64,000 nucleotides of DNA, taken from positions 19,309,067 to 19,373,066 of the forward strand of contig OX344758.2 of NCBI GenBank assembly GCA_947034885.2, in the 5' to 3' direction. A model generated the notes under the pieces. That model was not told where the DNA came from. It did not search any database and worked only from the letters and a program-made list of their open reading frames with translations. The stretch comes from Thuidium tamariscinum. Taxonomy: Eukaryota > Streptophyta > Bryopsida > Hypnales > Thuidiaceae. Shown here piece by piece: positions 45,169-58,912 of this stretch. How positions within the stretch are numbered: the stretch's first letter is position 1; each line of letters starts with the position of its first letter. The translations under genes and the position numbers were made by a program.

Positions 45169-48100
45169 TACTAGGCTACATGTATTGAATGCTTCAAATT
45201 AGTTAATTTAATTTTATAAGATTTGGTGAATGGTCAAAGTAGATATGTAATTAAGAAAAGTGGCATTAAAATAATTAAAGTGCATTGAAACTTTTATTTA
45301 AGGGATGAAAAAAATAATGTAGTGTCTAATGTATGTATTAAAATTGTCTACGTTAGTACTCCAATATGATACCCCCTTTGTTCTACTAAAAAACTCCAAA
45401 TTAGATAGAGTCTCTATTCTACAAAAAAAACTCCGTTTCTTAATTTTGACCATTTAGTATTAGTTTTTTTTTCAATCTTTTTGTGTTGAATGACCTTGTG
45501 AAGGAAAATGAAACAATGTGGGAGCAAACCTTAAGATTTGCAAGCTTAGCCTTGCCCATTTAAAGCTCATTGCATGAATTGCTTCTTCAAATACTAGTAT
45601 TAACAATGCATTAAGTGCCCACTTCATTCCTATGCAAATTTGATTATAAAGTTAACTAATTTAATTTTTTTTTGGATATTTAGGTTAGAGAAGAAGTTTC
45701 TAGAATCTTATTGTTTCCACCACCCTTTAAATAATTTAAAACAATGGAAGCGGCAACATTTCTAAACTATGCTCAAAAATCATACTTTGCACATGGAATT
45801 TGGATGCTAAATGATAGCACCTAAATTAGACATTTTTCATAGATTTAGGAGATGGGTTAATTGCTCTTCAATGCATGTATTTCTAGCAATATGACTTAAA
45901 AAATAGTTCATTTCTCAAGGGGAAGATTTTAGGAGGTTTATAGTGGAATATCTAGAAGGAGTAAGTTAGTAATTCCATACAAATGCCTACATACTATTGT
46001 CCATTGACCAATAAAGGCACATTTTGAATATATCTCATATGGACATATATGGGTATAATCAGTAGATTGGATGAAGTGTATATAAAGTAATAGATTGCCT
46101 AAAATTTAAGAGGTTTGGAGTTGTAAAGTTGAAAACTTTCCAAAAAATAATATTTAAAAAAGTTTGGCATATGAAAAAACATGCCTATAACATGTGCATT
46201 AAATAAAAAATTTGAAGGAAATTTAAGGCTAACATATAGGCATTTCTTTAGGCATCAAATCATATTATTAACACTTAACAACCATAGAAACAATAGTTGG
46301 TTTTGTATTATCTACTATTGAATCTAAAATTCTTGTTGTATATCATGATGAATAGTATTATTTCTAGGGTAGATATTCTCATGTAGGGTAGAAATTATAT
46401 GTTTTTCAAAAATATACTTTCGACTTCACTGTAGTAGAGGTATCTAAAAATTGATAAAATAAACACATTTGGACATGATCTAGGGTAGTGCAAGGCAAAG
46501 CAAATATTTTTAGAGGTGCATTGATAGTAATAATGGGGATTGCAAAAACTTAGCATTTTATCTCTTCAATTGAAATTACTATGAATTTTGAAAGGCAAAA
46601 GTTTGCCTTGGTCCATAGCCAACATCTAAAGTCATCCAATTCCAATCATTCAAAAACTACTTTTTTGCTAATTATTATCTATTTTTGTAGTCACTTATGT
46701 ATCATTAACTTATTTGTCCAAACCTTGAAAAAGTACACAAACACACATTCCAAGCATTAGGGGAAAATTGAACCTACAAAGAGGCTTTGAATTTTCTTAC
46801 TAATTTTAATACAAATTGAACAAGCATGAGGATGTCTACATCATTATTACTACTTTCATATAGGATTGCATGTAGCCACTTGGCTTATAGATATTTGTAG
46901 GACGCATGTGCTCAACCTTCTATGATGGAACCATCATGAGATTTATGAGATTTTGGAGATGGATTAGATAATGATGACAAATTTTTGAATTCATCATACA
47001 ATTCTTAGACCAATTAGTGAGTTGAGAAGGCTCTTTCCACCCAAGATCATGGAGATGGATTGGGTAATGATGATAAAATTTTGATTTCATCAAGCAATTC
47101 TTGGCTCAACTAGTGAGTTGGAAAGGCTTTTTTTATCCAATCTCTTTACGAAGCAACCTCCTTTGGGATTCAATTTCCCCCTAATGGTGAAAACAAAAAT
47201 CCATTCCAATCTTGGTTGGAATAGGATATCCTATTTACTGTTGATGGGGGGTGTATTAGTAATAGATACTTCTATTACATATTTCATAAAGTCTTCTGTA
47301 GAATTCTTTATTTTAGGAGAAAGAGAATGTATTCTATTTTATCTACTATATTTATAGTATATTTATTGACTATTTAGGTAATATATTGCCCACAAAGCTT
47401 CCAACTCATTTATCCTAATCATACTAAATTTATCAAATTAGATTGATATCTTCCTTGCCTAAATTTAATCTTCAAGGACTTTAAATGGATCACACTAACT
47501 TCACATTGTTCAAAAAATGTTCCTTTTGCAACTAGAAGTTGGATTAATGTTGCATAGTACTCAAAGGGTTGAACTCAAAATAATTACTTGCATAACTTCA
47601 ATGATTAAATTGACTTGACACATAAGTTTAAAGGGAGGCATTTACAATAAGAGGATGGAAAGTTTAAGTTATTTTTCAAACAAACTTTTATAATAAAAAA
47701 GTGAAAACACAATGAAGAAAAACAAGAGTTACATGATTGAATATGTTCTTCACAACTTGTACTTCCTACATTACTTGGATCACTAAAATGTATGAATCAA
47801 ATTTATGCAAAATACAAATCATTCAAAACTTATTCACCATGTAGAATTTAAACACATAAAGTAAATTCTTCTACCTATATTGCAAATCAAAAGCACATTT
47901 ATTGAAAGCTATCCTACTTGTACCAATTATCAATAGTGTTCATTTTAAAATTTTAAATGTACACTATTGATATATTCAAAGTGGCACAAATAGTTAGACA
48001 CATATACAAATAAGATTTATTTACTTTAATTTAAAAAGCCAAGACCTATCACCAATGTGCTTATCAAAATGATCCAACTTTTGGATTGATAGCGGATATT

Positions 48101-50786
48101 GTATATTATTCATTTCTATAGGAATCTTGAAAGCATCCTTCCAAAGTTAAGTTGTGTTGGCTATGTTGCTTCCATACAATCCAAAATAGAAGGTTGTAAA
48201 ATAAACCTTCTAGTTACAAAGTTGAAGGTTCTTCAATGTGAAGAATGAGGGACCATTCATTATTTTTATATGAAAATTATAATGAAAAAGGTCTATTTTG
48301 TAAACACCCCACTTGATTATTCAAAATCACTCTAAATTATTCAATTGACAATTCCACATGGCAACTACTCAAATTAGATTTGGGCAAAGGTATTTTTTAC
48401 ATGAATTTTCTCTAAAAAGAAATACAAATTTTTTTAAAGAAATATTTGGTATAATATTCTTCCTTTCCAATTGATGAAATTACAAAACGCTACTAAAACC
48501 TTAGAACCAACAATATAATATTGTCTCTCTATTAAAGATGTATATATACTCTTATAGATGAATATATATATATATACTTTAATCCATACATTATATGTTC
48601 CATACATTTGTATGGATGTAAACTATGAAGATTACTTTTTACACTTTCTAAAATAAATGAAAAAAAACACCTAGGTCTACCAACAATAGATAGTGATTAA
48701 TTTGGAACCACAAGGGATCTATGAAGAATTGAAGTTGCACCACTATCAATTCCTTTTTGTGGTGGTAAGGGAAAGTATAACCAAATCCAACAAAATAAAA
48801 AATTCCTTCATGAATTAGGTTCAATATCTACATTTTTACACATATCATTAACCTTTGAAGAACACACTCATAATCATGAAATCATTCATTCTAATACTAT
48901 AGAAATCAATGGCTTAAAAAAAAATCCAAAAGCACTCATTGGAAGTCAAAGTCCTATAGAAGATCTCTTCTTTTCACTCAATATTCCAACAATAAATAGT
49001 TGCATTTCTATCCTACATACAATGATTCTCTATCACCCATCAAGCACCAATCATCCTTGTCAATATTTAAAGATTAACATATACCAATACAATACAATGC
49101 CCTACAATTCATTTACAAATTTTTACATCTTATTAAGATTACATCAACATTGGAAGGCCCATATATACTCAAAATTGAACAAAATTGCAAATTGCAAATT
49201 ACATTAGAACCACACAAAAGAATACTTTATCATCATTACAATTAGACATATGTAATTGAAAATTGTAAAAACAGTTTCAAAAAAAAAAAAAAAAAAAAAT
49301 TGTAAAAACAATTTGATGTTTTCTTTGCACTATGTACTATTAATCTAGAGTTGCCAACATTTGTGAAAATTACAATTTAAATTCAATGGTACATATGAGA
49401 AAAGAATCTTCACATTTACCTTAGAGATACTTAATCTTATAACACTTGAATTGCTTGTATGATTTCTTGCTTGTTCTTTACCCCATTGCAAAAAAACTTT
49501 TGACTATCTTCCAACAAATCTCTAGAAGATGGTAGATATTTCCAAATTGTTGTATGATTTGAAATTTGAAATTTTTCACTTGTTATGAAATTGAAGTGCA
49601 CTTCATTACAATTCCTACATAATTTGCATTTTCAAAATTGGTTCATTTTTTAGGACCCTAGAGCTTCCTAAAGTTACTGATTTTTCAAGTGAAGCAGCCT
49701 GAAAAATTCGTAAATGAACTGTAGGGCACTGTACAGTAATGGACACTCACCAGACACGCTGTGAGAGTTGAAGCTCTAGTAATTTAAAGCAAAGAAACTA
49801 TGATGTCAAAGAAACAGGATGGGTACCCAAGATAGACATGAGGCCAGCCGTCAAGGCATTAAGCCTTGATATGACAATTCCTTGGAAAATTCAGCAACAC
49901 AGAGGTGATTACCAAAGGGCATGGAGCCCATGTCCCTAAGACCCTAAACACTGTAAAATATAACATGACGTCCACAAAAGCAAGACATTCGGCAAGGTGT
50001 CCGGAATCTGAACCTGTTCGTAGGTGCCAACTATGTCCTGTTAGCAGCAAACATCTTCAGTCAAGCACACTTGGGATACCTTGAATTCAGATTGTAAGAG
50101 CATATCATTGAATCCAAATTGGTTAATAGAAGTCGATAGAAGGCTAGGGTTGGAATGAAGAGTGCCTCCTGGATTACTCCTGCATTCCAATCTCCTACAT
50201 GATTTACGTGACAGAGACCATAATTAAGAACCGCTCTTAACCTCCTTCCTCGAAGGCACATCTAAACCAAGCTGGCTCATATTCAAGTGCCAACCAACTG
50301 ATAATACTACTGACAATCCTAAAAACTTATCTTTCTAAATCCTTGAAAATTGCGATGTTTGGAGGACTATGATAACAGTGTCTTCTAAGAGATGTATGCT
50401 CGATGATAATAAACCCCTAACCCCAACATAAGACTTAAAATTACAATGCGAGTTCAGGTGGACATCCGACATATCGAGGAAACACTGTCTGAAACAGTGG
50501 TCATAATTTGGCATGTATCACCTTGGTTTTAGCCCTGTACATAGATTGAAATACTCTGAAGCTGGTCCAAATGGTCCAGATAAGTCTTCATTCGGTGCAT
50601 ATCCTAATATTTCATAGTCTTAAATAGGACATCGAGAGAACTTGTTACGGTTCATCCACATTCATGTTCTCGACGATGTGAGTTTCGGATATTTCCACAT
50701 GCAATCCTGCATTCTGCAAGAGACTCTACTTACAATTCAACCCACAGCATAATCGAATATCGCAATTGGAAGGTTGTATCATCATT
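45169..50786. other. Long AT-rich intergenic region
   Basis: No gene is supported in this 5.6-kb stretch. A 96-bp tandem duplication at 46955 is listed separately. There are AT microsatellites near 48563 and a poly(A) run near 49280. From about 49700 the base composition becomes less AT-rich; this part is likely the 3' flank or UTR of the B3 gene. Confidence 0.45.
46955..47145 (+). repeat. 96-bp tandem duplication, possibly decayed coding DNA
   Basis: Units begin GGAGATGGATTAGATAATGA (46955) and GGAGATGGATTGGGTAATGA (47051). One frame reads GDGLDNDDKFLNSS and GDGLGNDDKILISSSNSWL with stops between. It then continues through AFFIQSLYEATSFGIQFPP. This suggests a fragment of an unidentified gene. 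Confidence 0.4.
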
Positions 50787-51989
50787 CTACTCACTTTTTT
50801 TCGACAACAACTTCGCTGCAGAGTTTCTGGTAATCCTCCCAAACGATCGGATACCAAACTGAGTGTCTTTGCTTGGAGTTGCAGGCTTCTTGAAATCTTC
50901 ATCGTCGGAGTCATTATCTTGATCACTTCCTACCTCGACGACGTCCTCATCTACTTCCTGGTCCTTACTCTGCTTCTTGGACTTCACTGCTCTCTTGTTA
51001 CCTTGCGGGGCTGCAGCATCATCGTCCTCCACTTTCCCGCGCTTCCGATTCGAAGACCTAGTCGGGCCATCCACGTTTTTGCTAACCTCTCTCTTCTCCT
51101 TCATGGACGCTTTCGGCGATTCATCGCTTTCTTTCTCGTCGCCTCCTTCCCCATCCTCAAGATCAAGCTTCCGTGTCGAACTAGTACTCAACTTCCTGCC
51201 TTTCGCAAGTTCAGCCGGAGCTGAAGCAGGAGCTTTCCTGTCGCTCGACTTGTCCGCCGCCTTTTTCTTCTCGGTCTCTGCATTCACATCCGTGTTCACA
51301 ACAACCTCCTCATAGTCCTCTTCACAACGAAAGATATAAACCTTAAACTTCAGCGGTTCCACGAGCTCAAAGATACAGCAATCGCCATCCACGAGTTCAT
51401 GGTCGAGGGACCACCCGCGCCAACCACCGCTCAAACCAGCTTTTTGGGCAAGGTATACGCACTGCGCCTCCTGTGCTGTATCATCCTCCAACGTGATCCG
51501 ATCGTCGCGATGCGGCAAATACTCCTTGCAAAAATTTGCAGGAAGGCCCAACCAGAAACCACTGGCAGTATGAGAATGCAACATAGGTTTCACGAAGGCC
51601 GGGTTCTTGATCCCCTTATAAACCTCCTCAGCCGCATCGATAGCCGCCATGCGTGCAATGTCGGACAAGTAACGACGCGCTAAAGGCTGCCTGTCTCTTG
51701 AAGTACTTCGCATGCGCATTCCCGGCAACATATCCAGCTGGTCTCGGTACGTCACTGCAGGCTTCCCGGCCACCCGTGACGATCGTCGCGCTTCCAGCGC
51801 AAACTCCCCTTGCGCAGCAATCCTCCGAGCATTCGGCGGCCTCTTCACTAAACTCTTGTTCTTCACGGACTTCAAGCTCTTCGACAAGTCGAACAACCCG
51901 AGCGCCTGCATCTTCCTGTTATTCTCCTCCACCCGTTGCCTCCGTGCTTCCTCGTAGGACACCAACGGGGGACTCGCAACCATCGCCAT
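50787..51989 (-). CDS. B3 DNA-binding domain protein (At3g19184/At5g42700-like)
   Basis: An uninterrupted 400-residue frame starts MAMVASPPLVSYEEARRQRV; the ATG sits near the top of a GC-richer leader. A basic N-terminal region contains LFDLSKSL and RRSSRVAGKP. A B3 domain spans about residues 129-222: NPAFVKPMLHSHTASGFWLG, then LPANFCKEYLPHRDDRITLE, and GGWRGWSLDHELVDGDCCIF with a final KFKVYIFR strand. This is the REM-like single-B3 type known in plants. The remaining 170 residues are acidic/basic and low complexity (EDGEGGDEKESDES, EVDEDVVEVGSDQDNDSDDEDF) and probably disordered. It is expected to act in the nucleus as a DNA-binding protein. Targets cannot be read from sequence. Confidence 0.88.
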   Translation of the reverse strand: MAMVASPPLVSYEEARRQRVEENNRKMQALGLFDLSKSLKSVKNKSLVKRPPNARRIAAQGEFALEARRSSRVAGKPAVTYRDQLDMLPGMRMRSTSRDRQPLARRYLSDIARMAAIDAAEEVYKGIKNPAFVKPMLHSHTASGFWLGLPANFCKEYLPHRDDRITLEDDTAQEAQCVYLAQKAGLSGGWRGWSLDHELVDGDCCIFELVEPLKFKVYIFRCEEDYEEVVVNTDVNAETEKKKAADKSSDRKAPASAPAELAKGRKLSTSSTRKLDLEDGEGGDEKESDESPKASMKEKREVSKNVDGPTRSSNRKRGKVEDDDAAAPQGNKRAVKSKKQSKDQEVDEDVVEVGSDQDNDSDDEDFKKPATPSKDTQFGIRSFGRITRNSAAKLLSKKSE

Positions 51990-52468
51990 TGCAACTCTTG
52001 CCTCCTCACACGCTCTTTTCCCCGACTCTTTGCCTTACAAACTCCTACTTCGATCGCTGCCTTCCCCTCACTCGTTCCTTGACCTTAACCCCGCAAACTT
52101 GCATGGAATTTCGTAAGAAAGCACTCGTTCTACTCACTGAAACTAGGGTCAGAAACTCGTGAGGGGGCTAGCGACTCTCGAAGCGAGAATGCTGCAACAT
52201 TGGCGATGGAGTCCGACAACTGTGACGGCATCGGAGCTCTCCTCTTTCCCGCCCCCACGCTCCAAGGTGGTCCTGCATTGATGAGGATAGTGATGAGAAG
52301 CCGTCGATGAAATCCGGTTGTCTATAGAAAATTCGAAAATTATGGATGACCGAGGGATGAAAGGGGACGGATCCAATGCATGTCGCGCCATTTCCACAGC
52401 AGCGCCGCGCTGTAACACCGTAGAGCATTGTAGGAATGAGGTTGAGTATGCCCTAAAATTAATACTAA
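51990..52468. other. Upstream region of B3 gene
   Basis: GC-moderate sequence, probably promoter and 5' leader of the B3 gene. No unambiguous TATA element or second gene is seen. Confidence 0.45.
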
Positions 52469-53070
52469 GGTAAGAGGCTCAGAAACCGCTCATTTAAGGG
52501 CTGGTCCGCCTTTATCATGTATTTTTTCAGATGGTAATATTTTTTGCTCATTTTTTTTATTAAAGAGAAATAAACGAGGAATCTAACACAAGTTGTTTCA
52601 TAATTTTCAAAGCATTTATGAATTACTTATGAGTTTTCAAACGAAATCTGGTATAGGTCCCTATTTGTGATTCATAGGCCTTGGAAACCCACACATGCTT
52701 AGTTTTTAAAAAAATCTGGTTTTGTTCAAAAACTAGCATTGCAACATGTAAAAAGTAATAGAGATGGTTTTTAAATGCAACCCTTTCTAAAACTAAAATG
52801 AACGCTTAAATCAATCATTATTTCAGATTTTTTAATATTTGTAAGAAGGTAGTTGGACTACCAATTCTTATTTTGAATAAAATTAATAGACACCTATCCA
52901 CTTAGTTAGGAAAGAATTCATTGTAGATCTTAAACCATCCATGGAAGAAGTATAAATCAAATCTTAGCATGCTCTAATGTAATCAAGAGGCCATTTTTCC
53001 ATATTCAAGTATCCATTTTAGAGCCTCCTACTCAAGAATTGAAAATGCCCACACTGTTTAGAGCCTCTCC
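52469..53070. mobile_element. Family E non-autonomous element, copy 2
   Basis: It begins GGTAAGAGGCTCAGAAACCG and ends TTTAGAGCCTCTCC. The interior follows copy 1 at 18766 (GAATCTAACACAAGTTGTTT, AACTAGCATTGCAACATG). It is 602 bp. It lies about 480 bp upstream of the B3 gene start. Confidence 0.6.
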
Positions 53071-54480
53071 TATATGCAATCTAGTTTTTGTATACATTTG
53101 ATTAATATTCCTAAAGTCAGTTTTGATGTGTAGCAGTTTTTCAATTGGTTAATTTTGTGGTAGTTACTTATAATTTATTTATTGACATCCGATAATGGGA
53201 CTAAAAATAGAGAGCTAGAATAAAGAAGAAATTGAAGAAGTTATAAAACAGGGAACTAAAATGTAGAAGAAATTTAAAAAGTTAAATAAAATATACCAAT
53301 TAGTCTATGAGCACATTCAAGTTTAGGGTCTTAATTGTAACACATTTAAAATATTCTTATTTTATAATTTAACATTTTGGTGCTACTATATTTATGAATT
53401 ATAACTTTGTCAATGTTACAATTAGTTATTCTTACATGATTTTATCTTTGGAGATGACCCCCTTTATATTTGATAACCACGTGCAATAATGAAGTATTTA
53501 ATGGGGGAAGGTATTTATCTCCTTCCATTGTTTTTTTCTTTCCTATTTATAGACAAAAAACTCCCATCATATATTTTTTTGCACTTAGTTTATTTTTGTA
53601 AAGATGTACAAAGATTAATTTTTTGCACCCTATTTTTTTATACATTTTAGAACTATAGAATATCAAGAGGAATGTAAATACCTTGCAAAAGAAAGTATAT
53701 AACAATACAAATTTTATAGCATTTGAATTAGCATTGGACACAATATACAATACGAATAGCATGCCATAGAAAGGTTCATTGAAAACAAAACCATGCAATG
53801 ACAAAAGCATACCATTGAAAATAAAATAAACTCCAAATATATAACCCATGAACTACAACATGCATCTAGCAGTCGTACGCAATACATGAAGGAAGAGCAT
53901 ATTGAAATACGAGAAAGCTAAAAAATACAATAATATAATATACCACATAAGCATATATGAGTAGTCCTAGCTTACTAAAGAACCTAAAGTTTACAACCTC
54001 GAGGTTCACAGACAAAGGACATCAACAAATAGCAATTGTTACTAAACAATTTCAATATGTTAGAAAGAAAAAAATTAAGAATGGAAGGTAACACCTTGTG
54101 GGTTTTTGCTGAAACTCTTTAAAAACCATCAGAGATAATAGTTGCAACAATCTACACTAAGAATAATAGCTAAAACAAAAGTTGAAATATTAGACATATA
54201 CAACAAACTTCAAGGAGCACCATACAAGCATGACTCCAAGAGCATTTTCCACCAATCCAAAGTTTAACTTAATTCAAATTCAAGATAGCAGTTACTACCA
54301 TTTTTCTAAATGATTCATTAGCAAATCAAACCTAATAAGTATTTGGAAGGGGATCTAAGGTTTGGCACCCTATTTTCTTTCTATTGTATACAACAAAAAG
54401 TGGGTTGCTATTGTGTGAGCCTAAAAGTGTGATCCCATGAGCCTAAAAGATTACACACCTATAATATAGGTGTTTGTAAG
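53071..54480. other. AT-rich intergenic DNA, nothing recognised
   Basis: Open frames such as 53547-53849 are AT-driven (Phe/Ile/Tyr-rich) with no domain. No gene is supported. Confidence 0.45.
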
Positions 54481-54799
54481 GGAAGAGGTCCAGAAATCGA
54501 CCATCTAAGGGCTGGAACAGAATTTTGGGCAGGTCAAACATCTTGAAATATCTTTCAAAGAATTTTTCTTGAAAGACAGCTTGAATAGGCATCTAACCCA
54601 AGTCGTTTCATATTATTTGGAGCTCTCTAGAATTAGTTATCAAATTCTGAAGTTGAAAGGGCATAGAGCTCTAAAATACTGCCCTAGCTAAAATGTACAC
54701 TGTCAGCTGCTGAAGGCTATGAAAATGCAACATATACAAGCACTATACATTTAAGATAGGGCACCATTATAGAACCCGCTCCATTCAAGAGCCTCTTCC
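54481..54799. mobile_element. Family E non-autonomous element, short copy
   Basis: The inverted ends are GGAAGAGGTCCAGAAATCG on the left and AAGAGCCTCTTCC on the right. The interior shares CTAACCCAAGTCGTTTCATA with copies 1 and 2 but is only 319 bp, so it is an internally deleted relative. Confidence 0.6.
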
Positions 54800-57700
54800 T
54801 ATAATATAGAAACTTTCTATAATTATAGTACAATTATGCTATAGATACTTCTATCATAGATGTTTATGTCATAATCACCATCAATGGACGTTGTATATCT
54901 ATTTATATACATACTCAAGGCTCACGTGCATGCATTTTCATGCTCACATACTAGCATTGTTGGATTTACCAAAATTATAAGTTTTTCCTTCAACAAATTA
55001 AATTGATCCTATTTTTTTATGTCATGCCATTTTCTACTACAGTAGAAATCTTCCCTACCCTAAGGATTTTATATTTTTGAAATCGGTGTAATTTTTTTGT
55101 TTATTTGTAATTGATAAGTTTATTTTTCTAGATTTTATACCAAACTTGAAGTCAAATGGTAGTACTTAAGAGCATTGTTGAAACTACTATATTGTTCAAA
55201 TATAGATTCTATTTTAAAAATTAATCTCTGTTCAAATAATATTATTATTTGAGTCATTGGTAGCATCTAAACACCTAAAATTCTATATTCTAGAGTGCAT
55301 CTATGACAATAAGAAGCTAGGGTCCAATGTTTTTTGATTATACTATTGAAAAGGAGGGTTTTTTTTTACACTTTGGTGTTGGAAATGATTTTATTTTTGC
55401 AATGTTTTTTATACACTTAGTGTCTAAATACTTTTGAAAATTTGTTGAAAAGTAAAGAATCTTCTTTGGTAGTGTTTGATGGAACAAATTCATGACAATA
55501 ATAATAAAAATATAAGGTTACAAATTTAAAATGTATATATATATAATTTTATTTCCAATTGCAAACATATAGTATAGTTTTTATAAAATTGGACGTAGTT
55601 TGTGCTATACTGGAGCAACAATGAGGCCAATTTTTAATGCAAGCATATTATTTATAAACTTAAATTGGACCAAATAAAATGTGAATTACACCAAACCTTA
55701 GGTAGATATTGTATTTTGGTTTGCTTTAAAAGTAACTACAAAAGCACCTATATCTAGAAAAAAGTCAAACCATAGTTCTATATCAATTATTTTTTCATCC
55801 CTTATAGCTCTGTTGCCTTTCAAGGATTGTTGAAGACTTGAGTATGAATGCATTTCCATACAATATCGTTACTTAGTAATGATGAAGGATAATTCAACAT
55901 TGCTTTGTAATTATTTTTTCTATTTTGATACTTACTTGAGAATAATTCATCCTACTCAAGTGCCTAATTTTTGAAGCTCTTTCTCAATGTACGCCATTTA
56001 TTTTTGCCATACACTATCCACATAAAAAGATTAATCATTCTTTAAAATACAACCAAGCTCCCTTCAAAATAAATCTTGTCATTTGGATCAAAATCAAATA
56101 TAAAGATATAAATAATTAGGATTTATTAGATGGAAAATACAACTTATATATCCTACATCCCTTGTTTTGGGGTTTGAGATATAAAAAATACAAGAGGTAT
56201 GAACAATGAAAAAGTTGTTGAGATATGAAAGTTTGGAAGGTCTAAGGTCTAGGATCTATTGATTGATTATCCACTATCCTTTTAAAAATACTAGCTACAA
56301 GCTACTAAGAAGCTAGCAGTTAGCATGATGAGAAATAAAGTGAAAATGGAGGGTCAAAATTAACAAGTTTGTTGTATATTCATACAATTATGGATACAAA
56401 TACATGCTTATGAATGGAAACGGATATATAGGGATATGTATATTTGTACAAAATAAATATGGATAAAGATATATACAATTATAGATGTGGATATGGTTGT
56501 TGATAGAGATGCTAATTATTACATTGGCTATTGGTGACAATGTGAATTGACATCTTATAATACTTAGAAAATTAAAAAAAATTAGACAAGGGTACTTGGC
56601 TAATTGTTACTTGATTGAGTTTAAGATAATCCAATTGTTTGAGCGACTATCCATTCAAATGCATCAATACTCAAATACACCAACAATATATACAATACTA
56701 CTTAGAAGACTAGTCAAGACTATAGTCTAACATAGTGGAACTAAAAAATGTAGATTCAAATGGATGAAGTGCTTTTACTCAATTTGGGCACATTAGGTTG
56801 GTTGTTAATTACACCCACTTTTGGGTGCATTGTGTGGCACACAATGCCAATGCACCCAAAAAAAAATAAATTGAAAATTACAATAGATGAGGGGGGGGAG
56901 TCCCCTCCTTCTCTCCTTTCTTGTAATTTTTAATAAATTTTAAATTTTACAAAGCCGCCTTCCCTCTTTTTTCCCTTCTTGTAATTTCCAATAGCCAAAT
57001 TTTTGGCAATCAATATGGTACAATCAATTTTCATCATATATGTGTATGCATATCTATATGTATATGTGTTTGTAGTACTATATATGTACTTGTACTTGTA
57101 TCCATATCTATATACGTATAGAAATAGTCATATCTATATTCATATACATGTTGTTGTATTTGTATTCATATTTCAAGATTATATCAATATTTGTATTCAT
57201 ATCATAGTATTTCAAGATCAACAACAAGGAAAGGTGTGATTGTTTTTGTTTTCAAAATCAATCAATGGTTGGTACTTCTTTGAGGGAAGGGGGTACTAAC
57301 TAATTGAAAAAGAGTGACAACTACTTTTTAGTGCATTGTAATAAGATACAAAAGGTTATCTTTTAGAAATGGGGTTATAATTGGCCTATTCCTAAGGCCT
57401 ATTTACTTCTCAAAATAGTTAGGGGTCCCCTTTGTACTAAGCACCCACAATTGCATTCCCCACATATCAACACAATTGTAAATAGGGAATTTTTGGGTGT
57501 GCATAAAGAAACATGGGCACCAAATATGCAAATGTTTGATTCATGTATGCATACTCTAGATAAATAAAATGTATACATTAATGCAATAGTATCAAATCAA
57601 TTATAAAACCTAGAATTCAACACCATGAAAGATTTAGACCATCTTTAGTACCAATCTAGTACAAATATATGGATGGAGGATTGATCAAAGATGTTATCAT

Positions 57701-58912
57701 TATCAAATTTTAAATACCACTCTAGAAATAGGATAGAAATTCCCAAAGAATGTATGTGATCATAAACCATTAATTTGATGATATTTGAAACTCTCTTCAA
57801 TTATAAAAATTGTCACTAATTCTAAGCTTTCCAACTCACTTTAGGCTCCATTGGTCTAAAGGGAAACTCTAATTCAAAGGCTCATGTAAGTGCTTGGCAA
57901 AGTAGTTCTTCCCACTGAGCATTTGAGCCATATGGACTAAAAGTGAAAAAAAATAACTCTAATTTAAAGGAGATAGTTTGATTAACTACACCACATGGGC
58001 CTACATAGTAAAGTAAAAAAGAATAACTCTAAGCCAATGTAAATAAATAAAGTTAACTAAGAGAACATTGCAATAAAGCATGAACAAAGACTTTCTTGGG
58101 GTAGCTTTACTAAGTAAGCCACAAGCACTTGGGTAGCAAAATAAAGAAGAGGATCTATGATGCTAAGTCCATTGTAAATGAAGCCTATTAGAATAGAACT
58201 TCAATCTAAGTTGCCTAAATTTCAATAGGGAGGTGAAGATGAGTAAATCCAATATTAAGACTATCATAAAGAAGTTTTTGGGATAGTTCAATAAACTAAA
58301 TCACACATAGCAATGCAAAGACAAGTGTCTCTAACATTAAAACTGTAGTCAGTGTTTTTTTTTAATTTATCACCAAATTTTTGACCTGGCACCAAACCTA
58401 TAGGAAAAAAACAGTAAAAATTTGGATGAAATTGCCAATGAACTTCAATTTTTTATAAATATTGGATGAAATTGCCAAAAAATGGATGAAAATAGAGTAA
58501 TAGATTTATATTGTATGCTAATATAATATTTTTTATCCAATATATGGATGAATGTTGAGATTTGGAGCTCCACAATAAAATGAAATATTGCCACTTTGGC
58601 ACTTTGCAAGAAATGAAAAAAAAAACCCTAATTGTACTGAGGTTTACCAGGATAGTTCTACAATTTACACCACAAGGACAAAGACTATAGAGAGTAAAGT
58701 CTATCGGCATAGTTCTGCAATCTACATTACAAGGATTCTGATATGGAAGTGAAGAATTACTCTCTCGCTAAGGTCTGCTTGAACAGACTACAGTAATGGG
58801 GATAGTTCTACAAACTAAGCTCCAAGGACCCCGGTAACAATGTGAAGGAGCTTCTCTGTGACACTAAGACCATTGTGAATGATAGTTCTAGCAATCGACT
58901 CCACATGGGTTT
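54800..58912. other. AT-rich intergenic DNA with low-complexity repeats
   Basis: No gene is visible. A hairpin TTGGGTGCATTG/CAATGCACCCAA lies at 56818-56862. Degenerate TATCCATAT-like minisatellite text at 56370-56500 and 57000-57210 resembles 34195-34320. From about 58740 the sequence becomes the 3' flank of the chlI copy. Confidence 0.45.

Noticed and set aside
47118-47357. 79-residue frame (LGWNRISYLLL region) as an organelle-derived gene
   Set aside because: No organelle protein could be matched with confidence, and the preceding DNA shows a broken tandem duplication, so it is more likely a relic.
53547-53849. 100-residue hydrophobic open frame
   Set aside because: Phe/Ile/Tyr-rich translation of AT-rich DNA; no motif and no start context.
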